Shown: positions 1 to 11,497, numbered from the stretch's first letter. The stretch: DNA of 64,000 nucleotides from Dendrophyllia cribrosa (GCA_024195265.1 JAJLRJ010000008.1:29189432-29253431); one strand, 5' to 3'. Numbers and translations: made by a program. The notes: generated from the letters alone by a model not told the origin.

Positions 1-126
1 GATTCTATTAGTAGTGCTTTGCTTTTAGCTAAGTAGGCCTATTGAAGCAATCTACTGTTTATTTATGTGTGTTGATATTTCGCTAGCTTATTATTATGTT
101 CGTGTGTACCATTTAATTTCCTTCGG

Positions 127-301
127 GCAAGTGTTCGCACTCTGCCTGCCTTCTTGTATAAAAGAATGTGTATTGCTCTGTAAAAAAAAAAAATTGTAAG
201 AATTTCTTTGATGTATTTCATTTCATATCCATATTTGTAATTTAGTGTTTTGAATATCCATTAAACCACCGTCGTGCAAGTGTTCGCACTATGCCTGCCT
301 T
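127..301. repeat. Pair of 26-bp direct repeats
   Basis: A 26-base segment beginning GCAAGTGTTCGCACT occurs at 127-152 and again at 276-301 with one mismatch. It is probably the edge of an unrecognised dispersed repeat. No coding potential is seen. Confidence 0.5.
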
Positions 302-1170
302 ACTATTGTGGTAGTGTATTTTATGCGTCAGCGATCTGGAGAAGGAAAACGATTTTCCTTCGTACGAACGTAGAGAGGTAGAAGGAAAGACACTGAACAA
401 AGAAGCTTAATTATTACATTGTACGTATATACTTGAGTTCAAACATTTTGAATAAATAAATAAATACGCTATCAAGGCAGCTTGCCGCTAAAAATACACC
501 ATTCACATTCAATTCAGCAAGCCGCCTGAAAAACACCACCTCGGATATGCATAACATATCAGTATAATTTAGAAACTTTCAACTAGCAAACCGCCAAGAG
601 GCTAAGACATATATCTGTCGCATTGAAAAAAGAACTTTAAGTAGACAGGCGAACTGCCAAGCCGATAAAATAAGCTCATAACCTCCACGCGCGATCAAAG
701 AACTTCAGAGAAGACTGGCCGAGTCGCTAATGCGCTAATATCATGTAATATACATTGTTTGTACTACAAATATATCGTTCGCATTCGATAAACGCTAGTC
801 AACGAGCTACTAAAAAGAAATAACAAAAACGCCTCTGCATTCAATAAGCTTACAACTCAACTGGCGAACCACTGAGAAGCAGTGCTACTGAAATGTATAC
901 CTTTCACGTTCAATAATCTAAATCACAGTCCGTCTTCTTCGTGTTCACTTCCTTCGCTCAAGCGGCACAGTCGGTTCGCCTCGCTACGGCAAAAATACAG
1001 TGGACACGATCATTTCATTTGATCAAGAGTGATCCGAAACTGATCCTCTTCACCTTCAGAGGACTGTAAAAAAACATATTAGGCGCAGTCTGACATTTCT
1101 ACAGCCAAAAACGTTGGCAAAATGACCATCACGCTAAAGGATTCCAAGGGAATTATAGCGTAAACAAACC
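302..1170. other. Non-coding, degenerate repeats
   Basis: No gene is recognised. Between about 480 and 920 short blocks recur in diverged form (for example 'CATTCAATTCAGCAAGCCG', 'GCATTCAATAAGCTTACAA'), suggesting an old tandem or inverted repeat that has lost its regular period. Confidence 0.4.
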
Positions 1171-1259
1171 AATGTGTCATACTATTTACGTAATTTACGT
1201 CATCACGCACTCCCACTTTCACCCTCTGTCTTTAACTTTCCTTTGTTTGGCTATTGCAT

Positions 1260-1903
1260 TTAAAATTGTTTTATTGCATGGTTCTGTTCAACTGGCAATT
1301 TGCAAGTGTATTTTTATGCATGTTTTTACCAATTGGCAAATTGCTATGTTGTGTTTCTTCTTATGCTTTTAGCTGATTGGATGACCGCTAAATTGTACTG
1401 AATGGCTGTTTGCCTTTTGATTTTGCGCGTTGCTAATCGGTCGCCTTCATTGGTAGCACTGTGCAGCTTGCGCGGGTTGTTTCCGTGCATGTTCTTATCC
1501 AACTGGTAATTTGCAATTGTATTTTTATGCATGTTTTTACTAATTTGCAAACTGCCCAAATTGTTTTATTGCATGTTTTTATCCAATTGGCAAATTACCA
1601 GGTTGAATTTTCTTATGCTTTTAATTACAATGGGTGGGGTTCGTTTTTGTTTCGCGTGTTGCCAATCGGTCGCCTTCATTGGTAGTACTGTGCGGCTTTA
1701 TGCTTGTTTCTTTGGTTTTGTCCCTCGGTCGCCTTTGCTGGTTGTACTGAGTGACGGGTTTTGTTTTTGTTTTGTGCGTCGCTAATCGGTCGCCTTAATT
1801 GGTAGTACTGTGCAGCTTGCACTGTCTGTTTCTTCTCTTTACTTATTCTTATGTTTTGCTCCATCTTTACTTATTCCTGCCAATCGGTAGTTCTGTGCGG
1901 TCT
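1260..1903. repeat. Interspersed direct-repeat cluster
   Basis: Two repeat types alternate. One is an AATCGGTCGCCTTCATTGG-type block at about 1434-1465, 1663-1693, 1783-1813 and, shortened, 1878-1903. The other is an AT-rich block around 'TTTTTATGCATGTTTTTAC' near 1310, 1520 and 1575. Short open frames here are by-products of the repeat. Confidence 0.5.
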
Positions 1904-2290
1904 GTTCGTCTTTCTGTGTTTGTTTTTCCGTTGTGTCTTCTAGGTCGCATTGCACTTGGCGGCCTTAAGGGGAGGCGGGGCTCATTCCCCCGGCGATTTT
2001 GACGTGCTTGTGCACCCTTCCTTCCGCATGTACCATGGTGTGTTCTGTGTTGTTTTTGTGGTTGTTGAGTATGTGCATGTGTATTCTGTGTGTGTATAAG
2101 GCCAATGGGCATTGCACTCCGCCCATTCGGACCGCGGAAAAAAAAAAAACTATTCAACCGAAGTGACGCATCTTCGAGGGGCTAAAAAACCGATTTTCTT
2201 TCTTTTCCTCGGGAAATGATTATTGTTTTCTTTCTTTGGACATAATAAACTAATGAAAAACGAAGAAAAAATACATTTCATAGGCACTTT

Positions 2291-3381
2291 AACAGGACTG
2301 TGAATGAAAAATTCAAGAACATCCTAGGCTGCGAGACAGATATCGATGACATATTGGCATGGGGGCGAACAATAGATGAGCATGACAAGAATCTCGAGAG
2401 GGTTACTCAACCGAGTTCGTGAAATCGACATGACCCTAAACAGAGAAGTGTGTGTTCCGTGCCACAGGAAGTCACTTATCTCGGAGAAACACTGACATCA
2501 GAAGGCGTCAAGCCTGATGAAAACAAAATCAAAGCAATCAAGGAGTACACAAGGCCAGAATCCAAACAAGATGTCATGCAACTACTAGGAATGGTAAACT
2601 TCATCGCAAAGTTCGCACCGCGTATATCTGACGTCACAGCGCCCCTTCGAGAGCTAACAAAGAAGAATGTGGAATCTCACTGGCTAGAACATCACAAAAA
2701 AGCCTTCTCTGACCTCAAACAATTGCTCGCGACTCCCGGAACTCTGAAGTATTACGACGTCACCAAGTCTGTCACCCTTCAAGTGGACGCCTTGCAACGC
2801 GGGCTTGGTGCAGCGCTCAGTCAAGATCAGGGACCAGTCGCTTCCACTTAAAGGCAATGAATGAAACTCAACAAAGGTATGCTCAGATCGAGAAAGAGCT
2901 ACTAGCAGTTGTTTTCGCCTGCAAACGCTTTCATCAGTACATTTATGGCAAACGTGTGACCATCGAGACAGACCACAACCCATTGGAAGCAATTTTCAAA
3001 AAACCGCTCTCACCAGCACTGTCACGCTTCTCCAACTGCAGGAGTACGACATCGATCTCACATATAAGAAAGGAAGTGAGATGTACCCATCTGACGCCTT
3101 GTCCAGAAAGTTTCTGTCTGAAATGGTCGAAGAAGAATTGAGAGTATGCAGATTCTCATCTCCCACATTTGCGGAGGATGGCCAAGTGACAAAGCCAAGA
3201 CACCCAGCGAAATCTGCGAATACCATCCCTACAAAGGTGAACTGTCTGAACGCGATGGCATTATTTACAAAGGTCACAACATCCTTGTCCAACCAAGGCT
3301 GCGCAGTGACACTTTAAGAAAACTACACGTATCTCACCAGGGGCTGGAGAAGACAAAACGCCTTGCAAGACCAGTTAATAT
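2291..3381 (+). pseudogene. Gypsy retrotransposon pol, 5' half: RT C-terminus, RNase H, integrase N-terminus
   Basis: Decayed Ty3/Gypsy polyprotein read in shifting frames. Near 2330 the reverse transcriptase active-site region reads DIDDILAWG. From 2462 come the RT thumb and connection (YLGETLTSEGVKPDE, LLGMVNFIAKF). From 2857 comes RNase H (QRYAQIEKELLAVVFACKRF, IETDHNPLEAIF). From about 3040 comes the tether (EYDIDLTYKKGSE, DALSR). From about 3220 comes the start of the integrase zinc-binding domain (LHVSHQGLEKTKRLAR). Several frameshifts and a stop separate these blocks, so it is not functional. It ends abruptly at 3381. The missing continuation of the same domain resumes at 26171 in the same orientation. 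Confidence 0.85.
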
Positions 3382-3614
3382 GCACCTCTTGTAACACGCT
3401 CTGTGATTGGTTGATACATGCGGCAGGGTTGCGAGGATTGCAAGCATATGATTGGCTTATTCATGACATAGGTCATTAATATTAACATTAGCCAGTCTTT
3501 TACCTCGGTAAGCTGTCTTTGTGGAAGAGGTTTCGCGATGTTCAAATTGTAGAATTCATTGGTATATTTGGCTTTATACTCTTTGAGGAGAATTTGCTTG
3601 TTTTCTTAATATAA

Positions 3615-4050
3615 ACAATTTAATCGGTCCTTCGCTTTTTTGACTGTTGTTTGTGTGAGTTTTGCTCGTTAGTTGTGGGTTTTATTCGCTTCGTAATTTT
3701 TAACACCTTTTTTTCTGATACTTTCGCATTGTTCTAAGGTTACGCTTATATTGCTCATTCTTCAAGGTTGATTCGCTTGCTTCGTAATAACATATATACA
3801 AGAATTTAATCAGTTCTTCGCTTTTTTTGACCTTTGTTTGTGTGAATTTTGCTCGTTAGTTGTGGGTTTTATTCGCTTCGTAATTTTTAACACCTTTTAA
3901 AGCTGATACTTTCGCGTCGTTTTATATTGCTCGTTCTTTGAGGTGGATTTGTTTGCTTCGTAATATTTAAGATTAAGCTTATAATATAATAATTTAATCG
4001 GTTCTACACTTGGACTGTTGTTTGTGTGGGTTGTGCTCGTTAGTTGTTGC
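3615..4050. repeat. Tandem repeat, about 186-bp unit, 2.3 copies
   Basis: Units begin with an AATTTAATCGGTCCTTCGC-type sequence near 3617, 3804 and 3989. Each contains GCTCGTTAGTTGTGGGTTTT followed by an ATTCGCTTCGTAATTTTTAAC-like block. The array lies directly upstream of a small cysteine-rich frame starting at 4081. Confidence 0.7.
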
Positions 4051-4080
4051 TTGTTTTGGGTGCATGGTTTGCATTTGAGT

Positions 4081-4404
4081 ATGATTCCTTCCACAAGCAT
4101 GAAACGAGGGTTTGGTGAATGCCGCAATGCCATCAAGCCTTTTCAAACCGTTGAAAGCCAAGCGAGCTGTGTGGAGTGTGGATTTCATCTCTGCCGAACC
4201 AAGGAACCAGCTTCCAAAAAACCAAAGACCTGTTGTCCCAACGCCGTTGTTATATCCACCGAAGAGTCGACCATTATATCAATGAAAACAAGCATGCGGG
4301 ACGATCGGAGTTTCTTTTTAAAGGAAGGCGACAGCGTGTTTTGTACTCATAAAGATTGCATGAATGTTCGTGCATCATTTTTGTCGTCGCGACGTTCACA
4401 GTAG
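4081..4404 (+). CDS. Small cysteine-rich hypothetical protein
   Basis: A frame of about 107 residues from ATG 4081. It has several cysteine/histidine groups (CVECGFHLC, CC, FCTHKDC), a basic KKPK stretch and an acidic middle, which could be a zinc-binding N-terminal exon. It follows the 186-bp tandem repeats and is not part of any retroelement I recognise. Family unknown. It may be an exon of the large inserted segment or a chance frame. Confidence 0.3.
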   Translation: MIPSTSMKRGFGECRNAIKPFQTVESQASCVECGFHLCRTKEPASKKPKTCCPNAVVISTEESTIISMKTSMRDDRSFFLKEGDSVFCTHKDCMNVRASFLSSRRSQ

Positions 4405-5715
4405 GAAATAGCAAGGGTTGACAGTCCGCACAATCTCTACCGATGTGAAACATTTAAAAACCTTTCATATTTTCTTCTAACGAGTATATCTCGTGTAAAA
4501 TGGAGGTGGTAGGTCTGTACGACTTTTACAAAATGCTGTTAAATGCCCTATATATGTATTTTAATGGGTATCATTTACTTGGTTTTGGAGGAGTTTAGTG
4601 TTGACTGAAAAAAACTATTTTAAAAACCGTGTGTAATGGACTAGAGGTCAAATGTGTTATGTCTGTAATGTTTTCCTGTGATTTTGTTCTTTAACTATTT
4701 GACATCTTATAACGTCCCTTTTCTTTTGCTTTTGCAGTTAGTGGGTTGTTTTTATGTTGATTTTAACACATAGGGTTCAAATTTATAGTTTTTACTATCT
4801 CTGAAGTGATAGGATCTTAAAAGATATGTTGACCGTTTAATGTGTTTCCTGCTATTTTTATCACGCTGGGCCCAGCTATTTGTTTGTCGTTGCAGGAGTA
4901 TGTCACGATGAACTAAATGTAGATCCAACGTTAGCAGAGAGAGAGAAAGAGAGAGAGTTTAAGCTTCATTGAAAGCTCTCAGTGACTTTAAAATGTGTCT
5001 CAGTCAAAGCTGTGTTAAAAGCATCCATTCGCTCTGTTTGATAGCTGCGATTTTTTGCGTATGGAGCTCGATATTTATATTACCTCCATTTGGTAATTAG
5101 TTTACCTGTCTAGTGACTGTTTTGTTTATGCCACTCCATGATTCAGGCAAGACCATGGTTTCGGTTCTCCACTCGAACCTCATCAGTTGCCGGGTTTACA
5201 TTTGGTGGTTGCTTCCTTTAAAGCAACGCATATTTATGGCGAGAATGGTAAACGTTTTGCAGTTTTCGGGCTAATTTGGCTTTTTATATCTACCCCTACT
5301 CGTACAGTAAGTGGGATCGGAAAAGAAAGAAAAAGAAAAAAAATGAAAGAGTAAATGCTGTATGGTATATTCTGGGTTTGTATTTCGGTAAAACTATGAC
5401 AAAGTGATTTCAAATATTGCCTGCAGAATTGCGGAACGCCCCCAGTACTTTTTTTTTCGCTTGCGCACAACTTTCAAATCAGAAGCTTCATGCATGTAAG
5501 ACGCTAACAACCGGCTCGTAGGTAGAAGGATCATATAGCAATGTTGGCAATATTTCTCATCACTTTTGCGCGTCTTCGAAATTTCGCCCTGTACTGTATA
5601 CTACCAGCCTAAAATCTCAGCCCACTCTTATTCTCAACAAACGTTCCCAATTATGTTACCAAAATTGACGAAAAAGCAAATTTACACTGTATATTTCCTT
5701 CTAGCTCAGAGTTTG
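4405..5715. other. No gene seen
   Basis: AT-rich intergenic sequence with a short GA repeat near 4938-4960 (AGAGAGAGAAAGAGAGAGAG). No long frame, RNA gene or mobile element was recognised. Confidence 0.4.
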
Positions 5716-5737
5716 CCCCCCCCCCCCCCCCCCCCCC
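5716..5737. repeat. Poly-C tract (22 C)
   Basis: An uninterrupted run of 22 C about 80 bases before the F-box frame. Length may be unreliable in the assembly. Confidence 0.9.
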
Positions 5738-5820
5738 TCCCGGCGTTCCTTTGCACAATAACACAGGTTTCCGATTACTGGTAACTCTTTCAATTTGCTG
5801 GACCTCACTCTGTATGTAAC

Positions 5821-6474
5821 ATGTCCATGTTTTTATCGCTTCCTTTGGAACTCTTTTTGCGCATTTTAAGTCACGTTTCATTGAAAGACAGATTCAAGCT
5901 AAGGATTGTCTGCAAGAGCTGGAACCAATTGCTTATTCATCCGGTTCTTTTTCAGCATTTGGATTTCAGCTGTTTCACCAAAAAGGAATTGTGGCACGGG
6001 CTCCATAAATGTATTATGCACGCCACCCATGTCTTTTCCCTGGACCTTTCCCGTTGCAGCGATGTGCGAATTGTTTATACAGAAGGAAACTTAACCACGT
6101 TAAGGTGACTCTGCGTGGCCGAGAGCGAAGTGCTGCAATGGTTAAACAAATTTTGGAAGGAACGAGTTGTGTCCAAGAGTTGGACATGTCTAACACATTG
6201 ATAACAGACGACGTTTGCGAAGTCATATCCAAGTTCGCTTCCCATTCCCTAAAGTCCTTTATCTTCTATATCATCTGGTGTACCCATCGTGGTCACAGTC
6301 ACAAATTTTACTTATGCTCGACAGTTTAAAAAAGCTGGTAACATTAGGAGTGACTGGCGATATGGTCAATGTTCAGTCGATTGGTGGCATGTTGAACAGA
6401 ATGAAATTAAAGAGACTTCGCAAGCTCAGACTGTCCGATGTAAAGAAGACCTACTTGATCAACATGGCGTGAAC
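5821..6474 (+). pseudogene. F-box / leucine-rich-repeat protein (FBXL-like), broken copy
   Basis: The frame begins with a clear F-box at residues 6-50 (LPLELFLRILSHVSL, RIVCKSWNQLL). This is the motif that binds Skp1 in SCF ubiquitin ligases. Leucine-rich-repeat-like sequence follows (SLDLSRCSDVRIV; VQELDMSNTLITDDVCEVI; SLKKLVTLGVTGDMV; LRKLRLSDVKKTYLINMA). The parts lie in three frames, with shifts near 6095 and 6240, so the copy is broken or the assembly has indels. No introns are seen across 650 bases, which would fit a retrocopy. It is the clearest host-derived coding sequence in the window. Confidence 0.7.
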
Positions 6475-6689
6475 CATACATAGCCACCCAATAAGCGTGG
6501 AGCTGTGTGTCTGTCACTGCCCTGACCTCAAAGAGTCAATGACCGAACTGATGAGGACCTTAAACGTTTCCTTGTGCTCAAAGTGCAAATATGACGTATC
6601 AACGTTTACTTAGATACAGAAAAATCGGGGGCATCCAACGAGAAAGTTTTGTCATTTGCCCTGCAAAGTTATTTTGATGCTTAAATTGT

Positions 6690-6800
6690 CCACCGCGGGG
6701 TATTCCCCGAAAGGGTGCGTGGGGGTGTGCGGCACGCTTCTTAAAACCCTTACCCTACTTAAGACCAAAATATGCGATTTTCCCTACCGTATTTCAAACT
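6690..6800. mobile_element. Miniature-element end fragment (G-rich terminus)
   Basis: CCGCGGGGTATTCCCC is followed by a GTGCGGCACGC-type block and AAAACCCTTACCCTA. This is the same layout as the fragment ending at 10166. It looks like the terminus of a non-autonomous DNA element. Family not named. Confidence 0.4.
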
Positions 6801-7545
6801 AATCGAAAGGCTTCTAATTCCCGATGTTAATCAAACCGCATTTCTCAAGGGATGAAAGTAGCCTCTTCTAAAAATAGGTCCGCAATGCGAACGCGTGGGG
6901 GCTTCTATTAGAATCATTGATCAAAATATCATTGTTCAAATAACTAGAATCGCTTTTTGCAAATTCATTTAGTACATTCAACTGTACACTTAGTAATAAT
7001 AATTGGACTGAGTGGGTTGAAACGTGTAACGCGCATTCACAGCTTCCGAATATATTCATTTTTTGCTAAGTACCATATTCGGAAACCCCTCGGGATTAGA
7101 AGCAAGTTGTTCTAGCAAATTGATTGGTTAATATTTTTATCTTGATTTTCCAAATATGGCTGTAACAACTTCTTAGCAAATCGAATAATCGGAAGCTTGT
7201 TTTGAAGCGTGCAAGAGACAGTTGCACGTTTCAACCCACTTATGGGTTTCTGGTGGAGTAGACTTCAGGGAAAAATCGGGCGAGTAAGTTCAAATCAGCC
7301 GACCACTTAGTGCGAGGACGATTTGAAATTATGAGAACCATTACCCTGATTTGTATGACATGAAGTTCAATTACTAATTAACCGCATCAATAACAAAATT
7401 GGAGATTAAAAAGTCTTTGTGGAGTTTTTTGTACTATTCAATTACAAAAAGTTGTAATCGGATAGCTGTAATTGGACAGCCATGTGTGCTTACATGTATT
7501 ACCTATCAAATAGGCACATCATCGTGATTATAGTTAAAGTAATTA
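6801..7545. other. No gene seen
   Basis: AT-rich sequence with no convincing frame. Short inverted blocks containing 'TGAAACGTG' / 'CACGTTTCAACCCACTTA' occur near 7015 and 7225 and may mark a decayed palindromic repeat. Confidence 0.35.
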
Positions 7546-8278
7546 AAGAGCACCTAAACCCCAATTTTTTTTTCTTTTAATCAACTCAATGTACTTTGAA
7601 AAGTCAAATAGTGAAATTTTTCTTGTTTTTAAAGGGGCTATGTCGCAAGGTGCGTCTGCGCAATAAGTTCCTGTCATGTGACGTCACCTGACGTCACACA
7701 TGTCAAATTTCTATTGTACCCTCCCGGATCGCGGCAAGTTTTATCGCGCTTGCACTCATGTCGAACCACGCGAGGTAAACAAAAACACGATCGATTTCGC
7801 TTTTAAATTCCTCCCCAACTTCAACCACTACTGGAAGACATCGAATTTTTCAAGTTGTTAGTACCCAGTACTCACCCGCCATCCTCGCGACATAGCCCCT
7901 TTAACGTCGCGTTAGTGATTTATAGAGATTTGAATTTACTAAATGCTAATTAGATGACGTCAAATGCAAACTCGTTTATTATACAACTACTTGTTTCCAC
8001 CTCCAAGTAATATTTTTTTTACAAATCAATTGACTATAAACAGTTTTTATTAGTATTTCTTAAATTTATTATCCTTAATCTGTGAACTGCGTATTGTAAA
8101 TTGAACTAGAAATAATCAGGGTAAAGTCTGCATTTGACGTCATCTAAATAGCATTTTGTAAATTCAAATCTCTATAACTCACTAACGCGACGTTAAAAAC
8201 AAGAAATATTTCACTATTCGACTTTTCAACGTACATTGAGCTGATTAAAAGAAAAAAATTAGGGTTTAGGTGCACTTT
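7546..8278. mobile_element. Miniature inverted-repeat element (outer), TTAA/TA flanked
   Basis: The ends are long inverted repeats: AGAGCACCTAAACCCCAAT at the left and the complementary ATTAGGGTTTAGGTGCACT at the right. Pairing continues for about 160 bases once the inner insertion (7632-7901) is removed. Both ends abut TTAA (7543-7546 and 8278-8281), compatible with a TTAA or TA target. It has no coding capacity and is non-autonomous. Confidence 0.7.
7632..7901. mobile_element. Miniature inverted-repeat element (inner), TA duplication
   Basis: A 270-bp element with ends AAGGGGCTATGTCGC and the complement GCGACATAGCCCCTT, flanked by TA on both sides (7630-7631 and 7902-7903). The uninterrupted target can be read from the other arm of the outer element (TTGTTTTTAACGTCGCG). 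This proves insertion at a TA with duplication of it, as for Tc1/mariner-type elements. Confidence 0.8.
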
Positions 8279-8281
8279 AAC

Positions 8282-8970
8282 AGAGATCTCATCATCTTCA
8301 CCAGTCCTGAATTAGGAGTGTCAGTGAAATGGCCATTAGGAGTTGGGTGTTTAAAGTTATTTTTTCTGTTTTTATTTGTTCAATTCCAACTTCGACTAAA
8401 ACATTCCAACTTCCCGGGGTGCATAACGTTGTTCTGCAGACGCTCGTGAAATTGCTTCTTTTACGGTTGTTTTTCTCTTGCAAACATTTTGCAAAGGGCC
8501 AATCTTGAATAGGCGGCTGAAATTGCCCTTTCCGAACTTTATATGAAGACTGGGGATGATGTTTTAAATTTTAATTCAATTAAAAATTGGAGGCCATCAC
8601 AAGAAAGATCGCATTAAAATTAGTCCGTTTATCAAGTTTGGGGTTGTTCAATTGTAGTTTAGCTGAGAAAAACCTGTTGAAGTGAATTTTAAAGAGACAT
8701 AAATGGGCCATTGTTAGATGCCATAAACACACTTCCTGTTAATGAATCACTGTATTGTAATGTATGCACTTCGTCAAAAATTGAAACAATAAGTAAACTG
8801 GCATATCAGTTAAGAGCAAATAATCATTTGTTCGCACAGAATATCTTATAGAAGTGTACAGGTTATTTCCAATAACCAAAATATTATTCAAAGTGGAAGA
8901 AGTCCACAAATTAGTCAAATTAATCTTCTATATGATGGTAAATAATAGCAGTAAGTGAGATTGGTACACA
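8282..8970. other. No gene seen
   Basis: AT-rich intergenic sequence. Nothing recognisable on either strand. Confidence 0.4.
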
Positions 8971-8974
8971 TTGG

Positions 8975-9110
8975 TTACCAGCATTTTCTCCAAAAGAGCG
9001 ATTTATTTTCTTGACTGGAGTGAGCACATACTGTTGTTGTTGGGTCAATGACATCAAATATTGTAGGGCCTGGATTTTCCTCCACGTTTTTCACTTGTCT
9101 TATAATCAAT
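8975..9110 (-). pseudogene. Mobile-element polyprotein fragment with a 2A-like NPGP signature
   Basis: On the minus strand the frame reads VKNVEENPGP and continues TIFDVIDPTTTVCAHSSQ. The NPGP end with preceding VEEN matches the 2A 'stop-go' consensus except that the usual aspartate is asparagine. 2A signals occur in retroelement and other mobile-element polyproteins. The following segment resembles the region after NPGP in multicopy animal element proteins I recognise only by pattern. It is a fragment without domain context. Confidence 0.45.
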
Positions 9111-9241
9111 GGAATGTAAATATTGTAGAATGTCATTTGTGTGAACCAAAACTTCACTTCGTTCCACATTTTATATTGTCCATCAACTTGTTTCAACTTT
9201 GGTAAGTAAAACACATTCAAATTAAACATAATTAACATCAT

Positions 9242-9985
9242 GTTTCAAAATGGTCCTCTCAGACGTGATAAGACGTGATTGCCGATCATGGACCGATATT
9301 GTTCAACTGACATCCCCATAATCTTTTGAATCTTCAGGTACGGTTTTTAAAATATAGGTGACTGAGCAAGTGAAATGCGACTCAGTATGATTTCCAGTGT
9401 CTATATCAGGCTGTATTGGTATTGCTTTTCAGTGGCTATTTAAGTATTAAATATCACGGTGCTTCCTCAGTGAGCATCAAGCCGAGTGAATATTGGCTTG
9501 CGTAAGCGTATTAGCTTTCCTTGAATTGAAGTGCAACCTGCACAGACTTCCATTCAAACGAAATGTTGGCCTGTAGTGTGACCTCGAGAGCTGCTGTAAC
9601 GATGAGTACTAGAGGAACAGCTGAAAATGCAAAAAACAACAAAACAAGCCTTTTTATCTCTAACGCAAACGCACCAAGATTTACGACGCATGAAAACAAA
9701 TTGATACGGTATAGTACACCAGAACAAGCAATAACTTACCTTGAAAACTACAACGAAAATAAACGCCGTCAAATTCTATGAAAACAGACCAAACGCTTTA
9801 ATATAAACGAAAACCACGCCAGTGCGACACGCCAACATGGCCGATTTCACTCTACACAAGCCCACACGACCTCGTTCCCAGGTTCTCTCTACGAACTCCT
9901 CCCAGAAGACCATGCGACACGCGATCACGTAAACCCACAAACATAAACCCTCAAACGTAAACCCACAAATCTGTCGATAGCATAG
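9242..9985. other. No gene seen
   Basis: Intergenic sequence. Short plus-strand frames near 9563-9781 show no family features. Confidence 0.35.
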
Positions 9986-10166
9986 TGGGCGGCAAGCCCC
10001 CACAAAAACCATACCCAATTCTAGACCAGAGTGTGCAAACCATACCTACTCTATTTCAGACCAAAACGGTCAAAATCTATACTCTATTTCAGACCAAAAC
10101 GGCTTGAAAACCATACCCTTTGGGGCCGCACATACCTATATAGCTTATATAAGGGAGTACCCCCCG
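9986..10166. mobile_element. Miniature-element fragment ending CCCCCCGGGG
   Basis: Contains two copies of CTCTATTTCAGACCAAAACGG and the run AACCATACCCTTTGGGG, then TTATATAAGGGAGTACCCCCCGGGG at the right end (10142-10166). The layout matches 6690-6800, so both appear to be pieces of one non-autonomous family. The left boundary was not found. Confidence 0.45.
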
Positions 10167-10389
10167 GGGAAATTGTCATTGGTATTATTACTGTCTTAAA
10201 ATATTGGCTTAACGTCTGTTTAGGTGTTGAGAATAATATTTTTGATTGTTTGTTTATCTCCCAGCCATTATCGATTCCTATTGTTTTATGTGTCTGAAAT
10301 GTTACCACATTGCTGTTGTTACGCACATTTTCAAAATAGAAGTGAAACTGATGCAATGTTATCTACACGGGTGAAGGTATAAAATATGT

Positions 10390-11322
10390 ATGTCATTTGA
10401 ACGACTATCTATAGTAGTCTCTATGGATCTCTCCAAAGCGTTTGATGTTAATCAGTATCCACTCCTCCTTTCCAAGCTCAAGGCCTACAGTATGGATGAC
10501 GCAAGTTGCGCTCTGCTCAGAACTATCTCTGATAGATCACAGAGGGTCAAGGTTGGTGATACCTGCTCCGCCTGGGAAAGCGTCAGATGTGGGGTCCCAC
10601 AGTGGAGTGTATTAGGTCCGATGCTATTCAACATTTTCATTAGTGATCTCTTCTTCTTCGTCAAGAGGGCCAAGCTGAACGCTTATGCTGACGATCATCA
10701 GGTTTACTATTCCCACGTCGATCCAGCAGCTCTTGACGCATGCGTATCTCACGATGTCAGGGTTGCCAATCAGTGGTACCATGAAAATGGGATGTTAGTT
10801 AATGAGAGCAAGCACCAGGGACTAGCCCTCGGTGATACAGACTATAGTTTCTCCTTCCCAGTAAAGGATACGTTAGAAATTTTTGGAATGGAAATAGATA
10901 ATAAGCTCAATTTTTCTAGTCATATATCCAATGTGTGCAAAAAGATCAATAATCAATTTAATGTTATGTTGCGTTTTCGTAAACTTATACCTAGGGACAC
11001 CTTACTTAAGCTTTACAAAGCATACATTTTACCACATTTTTACTATTGCTCTTCTGTTTGGCACTTTTGTGGAGCGCATAATACGGATAAGATAGAATCG
11101 CTAAATAAGAGAATACTTCAATTTATACTTGGTGGTTACTCGTCCCCATACAGCAGTCTTCTCGCTAAAGTGAACTCTACTTCTTTATGTAATAGGCGCG
11201 TTCAGAATTTCCTTATATTATTATATAAGAGCCTGTTTTTCGCTCATTTTCCTGTTTATATGAAAAATATGTTTTCACTCCGATCTTCTTATGATCTTCG
11301 CGACAATTACGGAAGACTTTAG
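10390..11322 (+). CDS. LINE (non-LTR) reverse transcriptase, 5'-truncated
   Basis: A 310-residue frame starting within the RT domain: MDLSKAFD (motif A), GVPQWSVLGPMLFNIFISDL (GVPQGSVLGP-type motif with W for G), YADDHQVY (catalytic YADD, motif C), then IFGMEIDNKLNF and ISNVCKKINNQ of the thumb. The C-terminal part has LIPRDTLLKLYKAYILPHFYYCSSVWH, typical of CR1/Jockey-type LINEs. Endonuclease and ORF1 are missing, as expected for 5' truncation during insertion. The frame is open to its natural end, so this is a fairly young copy, though the GVPQG glycine is replaced. Confidence 0.9.
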   Translation: MSFERLSIVVSMDLSKAFDVNQYPLLLSKLKAYSMDDASCALLRTISDRSQRVKVGDTCSAWESVRCGVPQWSVLGPMLFNIFISDLFFFVKRAKLNAYADDHQVYYSHVDPAALDACVSHDVRVANQWYHENGMLVNESKHQGLALGDTDYSFSFPVKDTLEIFGMEIDNKLNFSSHISNVCKKINNQFNVMLRFRKLIPRDTLLKLYKAYILPHFYYCSSVWHFCGAHNTDKIESLNKRILQFILGGYSSPYSSLLAKVNSTSLCNRRVQNFLILLYKSLFFAHFPVYMKNMFSLRSSYDLRDNYGRL

Positions 11323-11497
11323 AAGAAAAATTCAGTGTTGTAACTTTGTGTAGTCCCTGTCTCGTTTTTTTTTCTTAATGATATAAATTTATTTGTAAAC
11401 ACTTTATAGTTTTAACTTTTATGTTCTCAAAAATATTAGCTTCTGTAAGCTACTATAAAATTCGAGTGAAAATAAAACTTATGTATGTATGTATGTA
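11323..11497 (+). mobile_element. LINE 3' UTR with (ATGT)n tail
   Basis: Directly follows the RT frame and ends in a short tetranucleotide array (TATGTATGTATGTATGTAAT) near 11479-11498. Simple-repeat tails like this mark the 3' end of many LINEs. Confidence 0.7.

Noticed and set aside
5651..5881. Poly-glycine protein on minus over the poly-C tract
   Set aside because: The frame exists only because of the C run and has no family features.
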